Part shown: positions 7,805-15,034 of the stretch, piece by piece
Numbering within the stretch: the stretch's first letter is position 1
Layout of the letters: each line of letters begins with the position of its first letter
Assembly: GCA_018969405.1 (NCBI GenBank)
Contig: JAGWYK010000025.1
Location: 1 to 32,542 of the forward strand
Reading direction: 5' to 3'
Length of the DNA stretch: 32,542 nt
DNA from: Acidobacteriota bacterium
Lineage (GTDB): Bacteria > Actinomycetota > Acidimicrobiia > Acidimicrobiales > Acidimicrobilacustridaceae
Translations under genes and position numbers: made by a program
The notes under the pieces: generated by a model
Databases searched by the model: none
What the model saw: the letters and a program-made list of their open reading frames with translations, nothing else
What the model was told of the DNA's origin: nothing

Positions 7805-9022
7805 TCAGGAACATGACACCAGCGCCCGCGAGGTGAGGTCGGCATAGATGCGGCGCAGTCGGGCGGCGGTGGTGGACCAGGTGAAGTACCGGGACTTCTC
7901 CGCCGCGGTGGCGGCCATGGCGGCGGCCCGCTCGGGCGAGGACAGCAGCTCGGAGATGGCCGCCGCGTACTGGGCGGGATCACGGGAGTCGATCAGGACG
8001 CCGGTGCGGCCATCATCGACGAGGGTGCGCAGTCCGCCCACCGCGGCGGCGACGACCGGTGTGCCGCAGGCCGCCGCCTCGAGCGCCACGAGACCGAAGG
8101 ACTCCGAACGACTGGGCACCACACACACATCGGCGGCGCGGAAGTAGGTGGAGAGCATGTGATGGGGCTGGGGCGGCACGAATCGGACCCGGTCCTGCAG
8201 CCCACAGGCCTCGATCAACGATCGAGCCGCCCGCAGTTCGCCGGCGCCGTCGGTGCCGCTGGGGCCACCGACGACGACCAGCACCGCATCGGGGTGGACC
8301 TCGGCGAGTTCGGCGAACGCGGCGACGGCCACGGTGAGGCCCTTGAGCGGCTGGATGCGCCCGGCGAACAGCAGCACCGGATGGTCGCCGAGTCCGAGCG
8401 CGGCACGGGCGCCGGCACGGTTGCCCGGCGAGAAGAAGGCGTGATCGACACCGGGCGGCACGATCTCGATGCGAGTCGGATCCGCGCCGTAGAGCTCGAC
8501 CAGCTGCGTGACCTCGGCGGCGCAGTTGGCGAGGATGGCATCGGAGCATCCGATGACGGAGGTCTCGGCGGCGATGCGCGCCTCCGGTTCGTCGTCGCCG
8601 GTGTCGGCCTTGACCCGGGCGAGGGTGTGGAAGGTCGAGACCAGCGGCAGGGAGAGCTCGTGCTTGAGTCGATGACCCGCCACGCCCGACAGCCAGTAGT
8701 TGGCATGGATGGCATCGGTGTCGCGGGTGCGACTGAGACGGGCCGCCACCCCGTCGGCGAAGGTGTCGACCACCGAGGGCAGCTGCTCCTTGGCGAGATC
8801 GACCGGTCCGGCGTCGATGTGCACCACGCGGAACCCGGGTTCGACATCGACCACATCGGGCAGATCCTCGGCCCAGCGCCGCACGAACACCTCGGTGCGC
8901 ACCCCGGCCTGGGCGAGCGCGCCGGCGAGTTCACGCACGTACACGTTCATGCCCCCGGAGTCACCGGTTCCGGGCTGGGCGAGGGGGGAGGTGTGCAACG
9001 AGAGCACGGCCAGCGATCTCAT
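7805..9022 (-). CDS. mshA: D-inositol-3-phosphate glycosyltransferase (mycothiol biosynthesis)
   Basis: 405 residues, GT-B fold, GT4 family. It transfers GlcNAc from UDP-GlcNAc to 1L-myo-inositol-1-phosphate, the first step of mycothiol synthesis. The N-terminus carries HTSPLAQPGTGDSGGMNVYV; ANYWLSG follows near 108; the nucleotide-sugar site includes LFAGRIQPLKG and the C-terminal PSRSESFGLVALEA with its catalytic Glu residues. Length matches mycobacterial MshA. TAGCGT ends 9 nt before the ATG at 9022. The GT4 family is broad, but the N-terminal motif and the YbjN neighbour make MshA the best call. Confidence 0.93.
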   Translation of the reverse strand: MRSLAVLSLHTSPLAQPGTGDSGGMNVYVRELAGALAQAGVRTEVFVRRWAEDLPDVVDVEPGFRVVHIDAGPVDLAKEQLPSVVDTFADGVAARLSRTRDTDAIHANYWLSGVAGHRLKHELSLPLVSTFHTLARVKADTGDDEPEARIAAETSVIGCSDAILANCAAEVTQLVELYGADPTRIEIVPPGVDHAFFSPGNRAGARAALGLGDHPVLLFAGRIQPLKGLTVAVAAFAELAEVHPDAVLVVVGGPSGTDGAGELRAARSLIEACGLQDRVRFVPPQPHHMLSTYFRAADVCVVPSRSESFGLVALEAAACGTPVVAAAVGGLRTLVDDGRTGVLIDSRDPAQYAAAISELLSSPERAAAMAATAAEKSRYFTWSTTAARLRRIYADLTSRALVSCS

Positions 9023-9031
9023 GACTCCCCC

Positions 9032-9037
9032 ACGCTA
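9032..9037 (-). promoter_or_regulatory. -10 box TAGCGT for mshA
   Basis: TAGCGT ends 9 nt before the mshA ATG. The intervening bases are G-rich, but a start 6-7 nt after the box would leave only 2-3 leader bases. Confidence 0.5.
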
Positions 9038-9087
9038 CGGGGTGAGGCGCCCGATCCGCGCATCGATGGGGGCGGCGGACCCGCCGG

Positions 9088-9894
9088 TCAGTGGGTGCGG
9101 CCGAAGAGGTTCCACAGCGACCAGCACCAGGCCGGCGCCACCAGCAGCCAGGAATCGAGGCGCCGCAGGGCGGCACCGACCTCTCCGGCTCTCGGCACCA
9201 GTGCCGCCGCCAGCGGGACACCGAGGGGGGCGAGCACGGCCACCAGCCCCCCGAACAACCAGGCCGAGTGCGAGCTGAACGGACCGAACTGGAAGGTGGA
9301 CTCGGTGAAGGTGAGCACGAGCACGGCGACGATGCCGGCGACGGGGCCCTCGAAGACGGAGCCCGCCCCGGTGCCGATGAGATGGTTGCCGGTCTCGTAG
9401 GCGCTCACGAGCACGAGCAGCACCAGCAGCGCACTCATGCTGGTGCGCGACATCGACACCATCGAGATCGCGGTGATGGCGGGCAGGAGCGCGCAGCGCA
9501 GGGTGGTGCCCGCCCGGGCCAGCACCGACACGCTCCGACCCGGTGCACCGAGGGCCACCACCACGGCGGCCACCGCACCGAAGGCCAGCACGAATCCGGC
9601 CAGGGCCACACCGATCAGGGCCGACAGTCCCGCCGCCGCCGGGAGGATGGCGGCCACGTTGCGATCCACCTCGACGCGGTGCTGGCGCCATGACCGCACC
9701 GACTGCAGCGCGGCCACCGAGCAGAGGGCGCTGATGAGCACGGCCAGCACCACCGGACCGATGAAGGCGCAGAGGATGAAGCCGAGGAACCAGGCGATGC
9801 CGAGCAGCACCTCGCGACCGCGACTCTCGGGCATGTACACGAAGCGCTGCACGATGCTGCCGCCGGCGGTCGAGGCGGTGCCGGCGCGACTCAT
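9088..9894 (-). CDS. CdsA-like integral membrane protein, apparently catalytically dead
   Basis: 268 residues with about eight hydrophobic segments. The order of landmarks follows phosphatidate cytidylyltransferase (CdsA): SAYETGNHLIGTG (164-176) where CdsA has its D-x-GAY/G-R-x-x-G region, FEGPVAGIVA (181-190) for the WEG-GG motif, and RLDSWLLVAP (245-254) for the terminal DRFDSLLFAAP. The CdsA catalytic signature, with its KR, KD and PGHGG elements, is collapsed to PRAGEVGAALRR. It therefore looks like a diverged paralogue that cannot make CDP-diacylglycerol. The ATG overlaps the stop of the MoaD-like gene as ATGA. An unrelated membrane protein is possible if the alignment is wrong. Confidence 0.6.
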   Translation of the reverse strand: MSRAGTASTAGGSIVQRFVYMPESRGREVLLGIAWFLGFILCAFIGPVVLAVLISALCSVAALQSVRSWRQHRVEVDRNVAAILPAAAGLSALIGVALAGFVLAFGAVAAVVVALGAPGRSVSVLARAGTTLRCALLPAITAISMVSMSRTSMSALLVLLVLVSAYETGNHLIGTGAGSVFEGPVAGIVAVLVLTFTESTFQFGPFSSHSAWLFGGLVAVLAPLGVPLAAALVPRAGEVGAALRRLDSWLLVAPAWCWSLWNLFGRTH

Positions 9895-10133
9895 ACGGCA
9901 CCACCCGAGACCGGCGGGAGCACCGCCACCTCATCGTCATCGGAGACGGGATCGGTGGGTTCGGCCGGTTCGCCGTTGCACCACACCCGGGCCGAGGCCA
10001 GCACCTCGGCGAAGGTGGCCCCGTAGCGGTCGACGGCTGCGCCCAGCACCTCGGCCACCGTGGCACCCCCGAGGGTGTCACGACCGGTGCCGGCGGCCTC
10101 ACGGGCGGCGGCGAAGAGACGGATGGTGGCCAC
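9891..10133 (-). CDS. MoaD/ThiS-family small sulfur-carrier-like protein
   Basis: 80 residues with a beta-grasp pattern: ATIRLFAAAREAAG at the start, VWCNGEPAE in the middle and DDDEVAVLPPVSGG near the end, all typical of MoaD. Active MoaD and ThiS end in Gly-Gly, but here two residues follow (GGAV) before the stop, which overlaps the next ATG. Without trimming the C-terminus could not be adenylated. No moa or thi genes are nearby. The GTG at 10133 is preceded by TAATCT with a 6-nt gap. Confidence 0.82.
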   Translation of the reverse strand: MATIRLFAAAREAAGTGRDTLGGATVAEVLGAAVDRYGATFAEVLASARVWCNGEPAEPTDPVSDDDEVAVLPPVSGGAV

Positions 10134-10139
10134 CTGAAG

Positions 10140-10145
10140 AGATTA
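10140..10145 (-). promoter_or_regulatory. -10 box TAATCT for the MoaD-like gene
   Basis: TAATCT ends 6 nt before the GTG at 10133. The divergent phosphatase gene has its own box at 10219-10224. Confidence 0.5.
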
Positions 10146-10218
10146 GGGGCGGCCGGACCGGAGCCGGCAGAGTGCCGGTCGGATCGGAGCGGTTCGGGTC
10201 AGGTCCGATCGGGCGCAG

Positions 10219-10224
10219 TACCGT
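10219..10224 (+). promoter_or_regulatory. -10 box TACCGT for the histidine phosphatase gene
   Basis: TACCGT ends 7 nt before the GTG at 10232. No Shine-Dalgarno sequence lies between. Confidence 0.45.
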
Positions 10225-10231
10225 CATCGCC

Positions 10232-10822
10232 GTGACCCAGATGCTGCTGGTCCGACACGGACAGTCGGAATGGAACGCCACCGGACGATGGCAGGGGTGC
10301 GCCGATCCCGACCTCACCGATCTCGGCCGCCAGCAGGCCCTGCACGCCGCGGCCCGCATCGGCACCGTCGACATCATCGTGGCCTCCCCGCTGATCCGAG
10401 CCCTCGAGACCGCCCAGATCATCAGCGCCCAGATCGGCGTCGGCCCGGTGGTGGTCGAACCCGATCTCGCCGAACGCGACGCCGGTGAGTGGGAGGGACT
10501 CACCCGGGTGGAGATCGAGCAGCAGTGGCCGGGCCATCTCGGCCACGATCGCTGGCCGCCGGGCTACGAGGGTCACGACGCGCTGATCGCCCGCACCCGC
10601 ACCGCCCTCGACCGCATCGAGGCCGCCTACCGCGGCGCGGAGCTGCTGGTGCTCACCCACGGAGGCGTGATCGGCGCGCTCGAACGCGAGGCCGGTCTGC
10701 CCTGGGAGCGCATGCCCAACCTCGGGGCCCGGCGCATCACCCATCACGGTGACCGACTCGAGATGGGGGAACGACTCGTGCTGGTCGACGACGACGAGCT
10801 CACCATCCCCACCCAGATCTGA
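10232..10822 (+). CDS. Histidine phosphatase (phosphoglycerate mutase-like) family protein
   Basis: 196 residues. LLVRHGQSEWNATGRWQG at 5-22 carries the phosphohistidine His9 and Arg8; LAERDAGEWEG carries the proton-donor Glu; LTHGGVIG carries the second His. The length (about 200 residues) and the lack of the long insertions of cofactor-dependent phosphoglycerate mutase point to a phosphatase, for example of CobC, PhoE or glucosyl-3-phosphoglycerate phosphatase type. Substrate is not determinable. The frame is open well upstream, but the GTG at 10232 puts the RHG motif at the usual place and has a promoter box 7 nt before it. Confidence 0.88.
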   Translation: MTQMLLVRHGQSEWNATGRWQGCADPDLTDLGRQQALHAAARIGTVDIIVASPLIRALETAQIISAQIGVGPVVVEPDLAERDAGEWEGLTRVEIEQQWPGHLGHDRWPPGYEGHDALIARTRTALDRIEAAYRGAELLVLTHGGVIGALEREAGLPWERMPNLGARRITHHGDRLEMGERLVLVDDDELTIPTQI

Positions 10823-10828
10823 TCCGCG

Positions 10829-11422
10829 GTGGACCCGAACCCTCTCCCGACACCGGACCCCAGCCCGGCCCCGGCCCCGACCGCTCCCCCGGTCCCGGCC
10901 CCGGCGCTGCCGATCGAGATCGTCTACAGCAGTCGTCGACGCAAGACGGTGCAGGCCACCATCGTCGACGGTGTGATCCGGGTGCAGGCCCCGGCCCGCA
11001 TCTCCCGGCGCGAACTCGATGCCACCGTGGCCACGCTGGTCGATCGGCTCCAGCGCCGTCACCGGGCCGATGCCATCGATCTGACCGATCGGGCCCGCCG
11101 CCTGGCCCGCCGGTACGGCCTGCCCGCACCCACCACCGTGGTCTGGGCCGAACAGCGGTCCCGCTGGGGTTCGTGCACGCCGAGCACCAGCACCATCCGC
11201 ATCTCGAACCGTCTCGCCGCATGGCCGCCCTGGGTGCTCGACTACGTGCTCGTGCACGAGCTCGCGCATCTCGTGGAGTTCGACCATTCACCGGCCTTCC
11301 AGGCCCTGGTGGATCAGTATCCGCTGTCCGAGCGCGCCCGCGGGTTCCTCATCGCCAAGGCCGACGGCGAGACCGACACCGTGAGAACCGACGACGTCGG
11401 ATCAGTTCCCGAGATCGGCTGA
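10829..11422 (+). CDS. YgjP-like zinc metallopeptidase (DUF45)
   Basis: 197 residues from a GTG 6 nt after the phosphatase stop. Residues 3-28 are a Pro/Ala-rich tract. The catalytic domain has RSRWGSCTP at 110-118, HELAH at 143-147 (zinc His143 and His147, catalytic Glu144) and a third ligand His153 in FDHSPAF. This is the arrangement of YgjP/WLM-type gluzincins. There is no signal peptide, so it is cytoplasmic; substrate unknown. The last 21 bases overlap the 3' end of the convergent methyltransferase gene. The Pro-rich stretch may be partly untranslated if a later start is used, but no better start is evident. Confidence 0.88.
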   Translation: MDPNPLPTPDPSPAPAPTAPPVPAPALPIEIVYSSRRRKTVQATIVDGVIRVQAPARISRRELDATVATLVDRLQRRHRADAIDLTDRARRLARRYGLPAPTTVVWAEQRSRWGSCTPSTSTIRISNRLAAWPPWVLDYVLVHELAHLVEFDHSPAFQALVDQYPLSERARGFLIAKADGETDTVRTDDVGSVPEIG

Positions 11423-12103
11423 ACGGGACGGGCGCGTCCCGAGCACCACGCAGTGTGGATGCACATAGCCGTGATCGATGCGTTTGGCCATGGTGGACAG
11501 GCCGAGATCGGCGAGCACGGCGACAAGTTCCTCGGAGGAGGAGAACTCGAGGGTGTGACCGTCGGTGATGCGCAGCACCTTGGTGGCGATGAGTTCCTGG
11601 AACTGGGCGAGCTTGGCCTTCAGCAGCGGACGGGTGTCGACCTCCTTGATCACCAGCAGTCCACCCGGGGCGAGTGCATCGACGCAGTCGGCGAGCAGCG
11701 CCTCACGACGTTCGCGGCCGAGCAGATAGAGCACATCGGCGAACACGATGGCGCACCACCCGCCGTCGATCCGCGGCACCGTGCCCGAGGGCAGGGTCTC
11801 GAAGCGGACGTGACCCTCCCCCGGCTCCAGACCCTCGATCACCCGGGCGGCGAGGGCGATCTTGTCGGCGTCGATGTCGACGCCGAGCACCCGCCGGGCC
11901 GTGGAGGTGATGGCGAGGTAGGTGCTGAACACTCCGTGGCCACAGCCGATCTCGAGGATGTCACCGGCGAGGGGCACCTCGAGCTCGAGCTCGGCGAAGG
12001 GCGCCGACCACCATCGGGCCGTGGTGTGGAGGCGGCCGACGCGGTCGCCGGCGGCCCAGAGGTCCATGACCCGGCGGGCGGCGGGGGTGCGGGGCGGTCT
12101 CAT
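11402..12103 (-). CDS. Class I SAM-dependent methyltransferase
   Basis: 233 residues. SAM-binding motif I is ILEIGCGHGVFSTY at 49-62, followed by VLGVDIDADK (motif II acidic residue) and IVFADVLYLL. No target-specific domain is visible. The ATG lies 19 nt after the sugar synthase stop with GAGG directly before it. Genomic context (a polyprenyl-phosphate sugar synthase and a membrane glycosyltransferase upstream on the same strand) suggests it modifies a lipid or glycoconjugate. Its 3' end overlaps the convergent metalloprotease gene by 21 bp. Confidence 0.85.
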   Translation of the reverse strand: MRPPRTPAARRVMDLWAAGDRVGRLHTTARWWSAPFAELELEVPLAGDILEIGCGHGVFSTYLAITSTARRVLGVDIDADKIALAARVIEGLEPGEGHVRFETLPSGTVPRIDGGWCAIVFADVLYLLGRERREALLADCVDALAPGGLLVIKEVDTRPLLKAKLAQFQELIATKVLRITDGHTLEFSSSEELVAVLADLGLSTMAKRIDHGYVHPHCVVLGTRPSRSADLGN

Positions 12104-12122
12104 CCTCGTCGGGGGTGGCTGC

Positions 12123-12908
12123 TCACGAGCCGGACTCGAACTCCCACGGACGCAGGACCTCGGCGGGCAGCGGCGACAGACGGTTGAGCTCGGAACGCAG
12201 GGCGCGCATCTCGGCGAGCATCTTCAGGATCACCGAGTTGGAGGACAGCGTGGAGATGCCCCGGGTGCGCGGGAAGTAGTCGACACCGAACTGCACGATG
12301 CTGAAGCCGAGGCGCTGGGCCCGGGCCAGAAGTTCGACATCGATGAACGATCCCTCGCTCTTGAGCTCGATGTGCTCGAACACCGAGCGGCGCACCAGCT
12401 TGAAGGCGAAGTTCATGTCGCGCAGACGCAGGCCGAACATCATCTGGATCAGATGGTTGTAGACGTAGCTGTAGACCAGTCGGCGGGCCCCCTCACCGGT
12501 CCGATCGAACCGGTAGGCGCTGACGATGTCGGCCTGGTAGATCCGCAGGAGCCGCACCGCCTTGAGGGTCTCGGCCATGTCGAAGGGGAGATCGGCGTCG
12601 GTGTAGAGCACCAGTTCGCCGGTGGCGTTGGCGAATCCCGTCTTCAGCGAACCACCGAGTTTGCGATTGGTCGGATGATGGACGACCGAGACCCGGGGAT
12701 CGGCGGCGGCCAGCGCATCGGCGAGCTCCGGGGTGCGGTCGGTGGAGGCGTCGTCGATGATGAGCACGTCGTAGCGGGAGATCTCACCCTCGGCGACGAG
12801 CGCGTCACCGGCCTCGAACGCGGCGCGCACGGCGCGCTCGATGGTGTCCTGCTCGTTCCACATCGGGTAGAAGATCGTGAGGCTCTCGAAGTTCGCCATG
12901 GCAGTCAT
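12123..12908 (-). CDS. GT2 glycosyltransferase, polyprenyl-phosphate mannose synthase-like
   Basis: 261 residues, GT-A fold: TIFYPMWNEQDTI (nucleotide-sugar site), VLIIDDASTDRT, NRKLGGSLKTGFANATGELVLYTDADLPFD with the DxD-type metal site, then MNFAFKLVRRSVFE. It resembles DPM1-type synthases that charge polyprenyl phosphate with mannose or glucose on the inner membrane face. There are no C-terminal membrane helices, so it is the soluble form. The ATG at 12908 overlaps the preceding stop as ATGA; the open frame extends upstream but that part lies inside the previous gene. It probably supplies the donor lipid for the neighbouring PIG-V-like enzyme. Confidence 0.88.
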   Translation of the reverse strand: MTAMANFESLTIFYPMWNEQDTIERAVRAAFEAGDALVAEGEISRYDVLIIDDASTDRTPELADALAAADPRVSVVHHPTNRKLGGSLKTGFANATGELVLYTDADLPFDMAETLKAVRLLRIYQADIVSAYRFDRTGEGARRLVYSYVYNHLIQMMFGLRLRDMNFAFKLVRRSVFEHIELKSEGSFIDVELLARAQRLGFSIVQFGVDYFPRTRGISTLSSNSVILKMLAEMRALRSELNRLSPLPAEVLRPWEFESGS

Positions 12909-14155
12909 GCAAGGTAGTAGCCGCGGCCGTAGGCGAACGCCCACAGCAGCAGGACCGCGGCGCTCACCGTCCACCAGACCCGGCGCAGGATGGGGCGATC
13001 GCCCAGGAGCATGGCCAGCACGAGGAAGCAGGGGAACGCCGCCATCAGGTACCGGCCGGCCCCTTGGAAGTCCTTGGTGCCCACCAGTGGGATGGCGAGC
13101 AGGGCACAGGAGTAGAGGCCGTAGCCCCAGCCCAGTCGGCGCCACACCACCACGGCGAGACCGAGGAACCCGATGATGAGCAGCCCCTGCAGGATCACCG
13201 TGGTGGCGTACTGGAGGCGGAGGAAGGTGGCGTCGTCACCGGTCTGGAGCCAGTGCACCGTCCAGTGCGGCAGGTTCTTGATCTGCTGGAACCAGGTGAT
13301 CTTGAACCAGGTGCGCGGACCCCCGCCCTGATCCCAGCCCGGCGCCCGCTGCACCTCCTCGAAGGCCAGCGGCGCATCGAAGCGGACCCCGAGGTAGGTC
13401 ATGTACGCGAGCAGGCCACCCACCGACAGCAGCACGCCGGCATCGGCGCGGCGCAGGTCGCCGAACCTGATCGCGGTGCGGCCGGCGGTGCGGGTGATGA
13501 CCTGGCGCTTCCACAGCACCACGGCGACGAGGCCGATGACGACGGCGAGGCCGGTGGGGCGGGTGGCGGTGGCGACCGCTCCGAGCAGACCGGCCCAGAT
13601 CGGATGGTCATGGTCGAGGAGGATGAACGCGCCGATGACCGCCACGGCGAACAGCGCATCGGCGTACACCGCGCCCATGAAGTAGTAGGCGTAGGGATAC
13701 AGCAGCAGCGTGATGAGCGCGGCGCGGGCGACCGTGCCCTCCACGCGGGCCCGGCACCAGTGCAGGAACAGCACGCTCATGGCGGCCCCGCAGGCGATGG
13801 TGACCAGCGAACCCAGCAGCCGCACCGACACCCCGGTGAGTTCGTGCAGCACCCGCAGCAGCAGTGGGTACGACGGGAAGTAGGCGACCGGCGACTGCAC
13901 ATCGGGGCCCGACCACCAGTAGCCGCGGGTGGCGATGAGGTCGTACCAGCGACCGTCGAAGCGGAACCAGGAACCGAACAGGCCGGAACCGGTGTAGGGC
14001 GACAGGTCGACGCTGGCGTTCGTGGCCAACGCGCCCCGACCACCCAGATGCACCGCCACCGACACGCAGAACGCGATGAGCGCGAAGACGCCGAGGGCAT
14101 CGAGCCAGGGACGCCGGGCGGCCCACCGGGGCCCGGCCGATCGGATCGCGGTCAC
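12905..14155 (-). CDS. PIG-V/PMT-like membrane glycosyltransferase
   Basis: 416 residues with about ten membrane segments. The first helix (about 18-38) is followed by an extracytoplasmic loop with FRFDGRWYDLIATRGYWW, the D-G-x-W-Y signature of PIG-V and related GT-C mannosyltransferases that use polyprenyl-phosphate sugars. PTGLAVVIG and further hydrophobic blocks follow. The product probably transfers a sugar to a lipid, glycan or protein outside the membrane. The GTG start is preceded by TAGCGT with a 6-nt gap and no ribosome site. The stop overlaps the GT2 ATG. Confidence 0.85.
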   Translation of the reverse strand: MTAIRSAGPRWAARRPWLDALGVFALIAFCVSVAVHLGGRGALATNASVDLSPYTGSGLFGSWFRFDGRWYDLIATRGYWWSGPDVQSPVAYFPSYPLLLRVLHELTGVSVRLLGSLVTIACGAAMSVLFLHWCRARVEGTVARAALITLLLYPYAYYFMGAVYADALFAVAVIGAFILLDHDHPIWAGLLGAVATATRPTGLAVVIGLVAVVLWKRQVITRTAGRTAIRFGDLRRADAGVLLSVGGLLAYMTYLGVRFDAPLAFEEVQRAPGWDQGGGPRTWFKITWFQQIKNLPHWTVHWLQTGDDATFLRLQYATTVILQGLLIIGFLGLAVVVWRRLGWGYGLYSCALLAIPLVGTKDFQGAGRYLMAAFPCFLVLAMLLGDRPILRRVWWTVSAAVLLLWAFAYGRGYYLA

Positions 14156-14161
14156 GGCGGA

Positions 14162-14167
14162 ACGCTA
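14162..14167 (-). promoter_or_regulatory. -10 box TAGCGT for the glycosyltransferase operon
   Basis: TAGCGT ends 6 nt before the GTG at 14155, the same box and gap as proC. Confidence 0.55.
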
Positions 14168-14213
14168 ACCGCCACCATGATCGAGGACCGGCGGCCGGTC
14201 AGGGGCCCGTGAG

Positions 14214-14219
14214 TAGAGT
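14214..14219 (+). promoter_or_regulatory. -10 box TAGAGT for tRNA-Lys
   Basis: TAGAGT ends 10 nt before the mature tRNA 5' end. The same hexamer at the same distance precedes tRNA-Pro at 28253. Confidence 0.6.
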
Positions 14220-14229
14220 CGAGACCTCA

Positions 14230-14301
14230 GCCTCTGTGGCCAAGTGGTAAGGCAGCGGACTTTTAATCCGACGAGCGTGGGTTCGATCCCCACCGGAGGC
14301 A
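14230..14301 (+). tRNA. tRNA-Lys (anticodon TTT)
   Basis: A 72-nt cloverleaf: acceptor arms GCCTCTG and CGGAGGC pair fully with one G-U, discriminator A; D-loop AAGTGGTAA; anticodon loop CTTTTAA on a CGGA/TCCG stem; T arm GTGGG-TTCGATC-CCCAC. CCA is not encoded. Confidence 0.95.
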
Positions 14302-14314
14302 CGAGGATCGCCGA

Positions 14315-15034
14315 TCAGGCCCCCGGCTGGGCGGAGCCGGTGCGAGCCGCGGTGATGAGCGACTCCCACTGGGCGGCGGTGAGTTCGCCGCTGGCCCGTT
14401 CGACGACACGTCCCTGCGCGTCGACCGCCACGAAGAACGGAAACCCCGTGACACCGAGGGCGGCGGCCGCATCGCCGTTCTCGTCGTCCACCATGGTGGG
14501 GACGGTCCACTTCTCGCGCACCAGCCAGTCGCCGGCCGGATAGTTGGGGCGGCTGGCGGTGTTGGCGGTGGCGATGGCGACCAGACGCACACCCTCGGGC
14601 TGTCCGTTGGTGTTCAGCCAGGTCTGCAGGAACGGCACCTCGCGCTGGCAGTGGGGACACCAATGGGCCACGACCATGATGACGGCGGGCCCGTCGTCGG
14701 GGGCGATGGTCACCGTGGAACCGTCGAAGGTCTCGCCGGTGATGGTGGGGATGGGCTGCCCGACTGCGGTGTCAGCACCCGTGCTGGGGCGGTCGGCGAG
14801 GGGGTTCCCGGTGACGGTGATGGTGCCCACGGTGACCTTCCCGCTCGGTACCACGGTGCCCGACGAGGTCGACTGACCCCCGGACCCGGAACCGTCGGAG
14901 CGGGTGAGCACGAAGGCGAGCACGCCCACCACGACCACCACGGCGAGGATGGCGAGCCAGATCCAACGGGTGGAGGTGGCTCCGCCCGACGCAGCGGGAT
15001 CGGAGGCGGGCGGTGTGTCCGGCGTTGCGGTCAT
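14315..15034 (-). CDS. Membrane-anchored thioredoxin-fold protein with DsbA-like CPHC site
   Basis: 239 residues. A cytoplasmic N-tail (1-22) is followed by one membrane helix (23-43), a Gly/Ser-rich linker, and an extracytoplasmic TlpA/redoxin-type domain (about 85-235). The active site is AHWCPHCQ (Cys126, Cys129) and the cis-Pro is P199 in TGFPFF. CPHC is the motif of the oxidant DsbA rather than of typical reductant TlpA proteins. The ATG at 15034 overlaps the dsbB stop as ATGA, so the two make a likely oxidative-folding pair. The frame is open upstream, but that region is dsbB. Confidence 0.85.
   Translation of the reverse strand: MTATPDTPPASDPAASGGATSTRWIWLAILAVVVVVGVLAFVLTRSDGSGSGGQSTSSGTVVPSGKVTVGTITVTGNPLADRPSTGADTAVGQPIPTITGETFDGSTVTIAPDDGPAVIMVVAHWCPHCQREVPFLQTWLNTNGQPEGVRLVAIATANTASRPNYPAGDWLVREKWTVPTMVDDENGDAAAALGVTGFPFFVAVDAQGRVVERASGELTAAQWESLITAARTGSAQPGA

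Noticed and set aside
12909-13145. N-terminal extension of the GT2 gene
   Set aside because: The added residues lie inside the upstream membrane glycosyltransferase gene and lack GT2 features; the ATGA overlap gives a natural start.
14323-14340. CCGGCT/AGCCGG hairpin as a terminator of tRNA-Lys
   Set aside because: The stem is only 6 bp with no T-run and lies within the coding end of the convergent redoxin gene.
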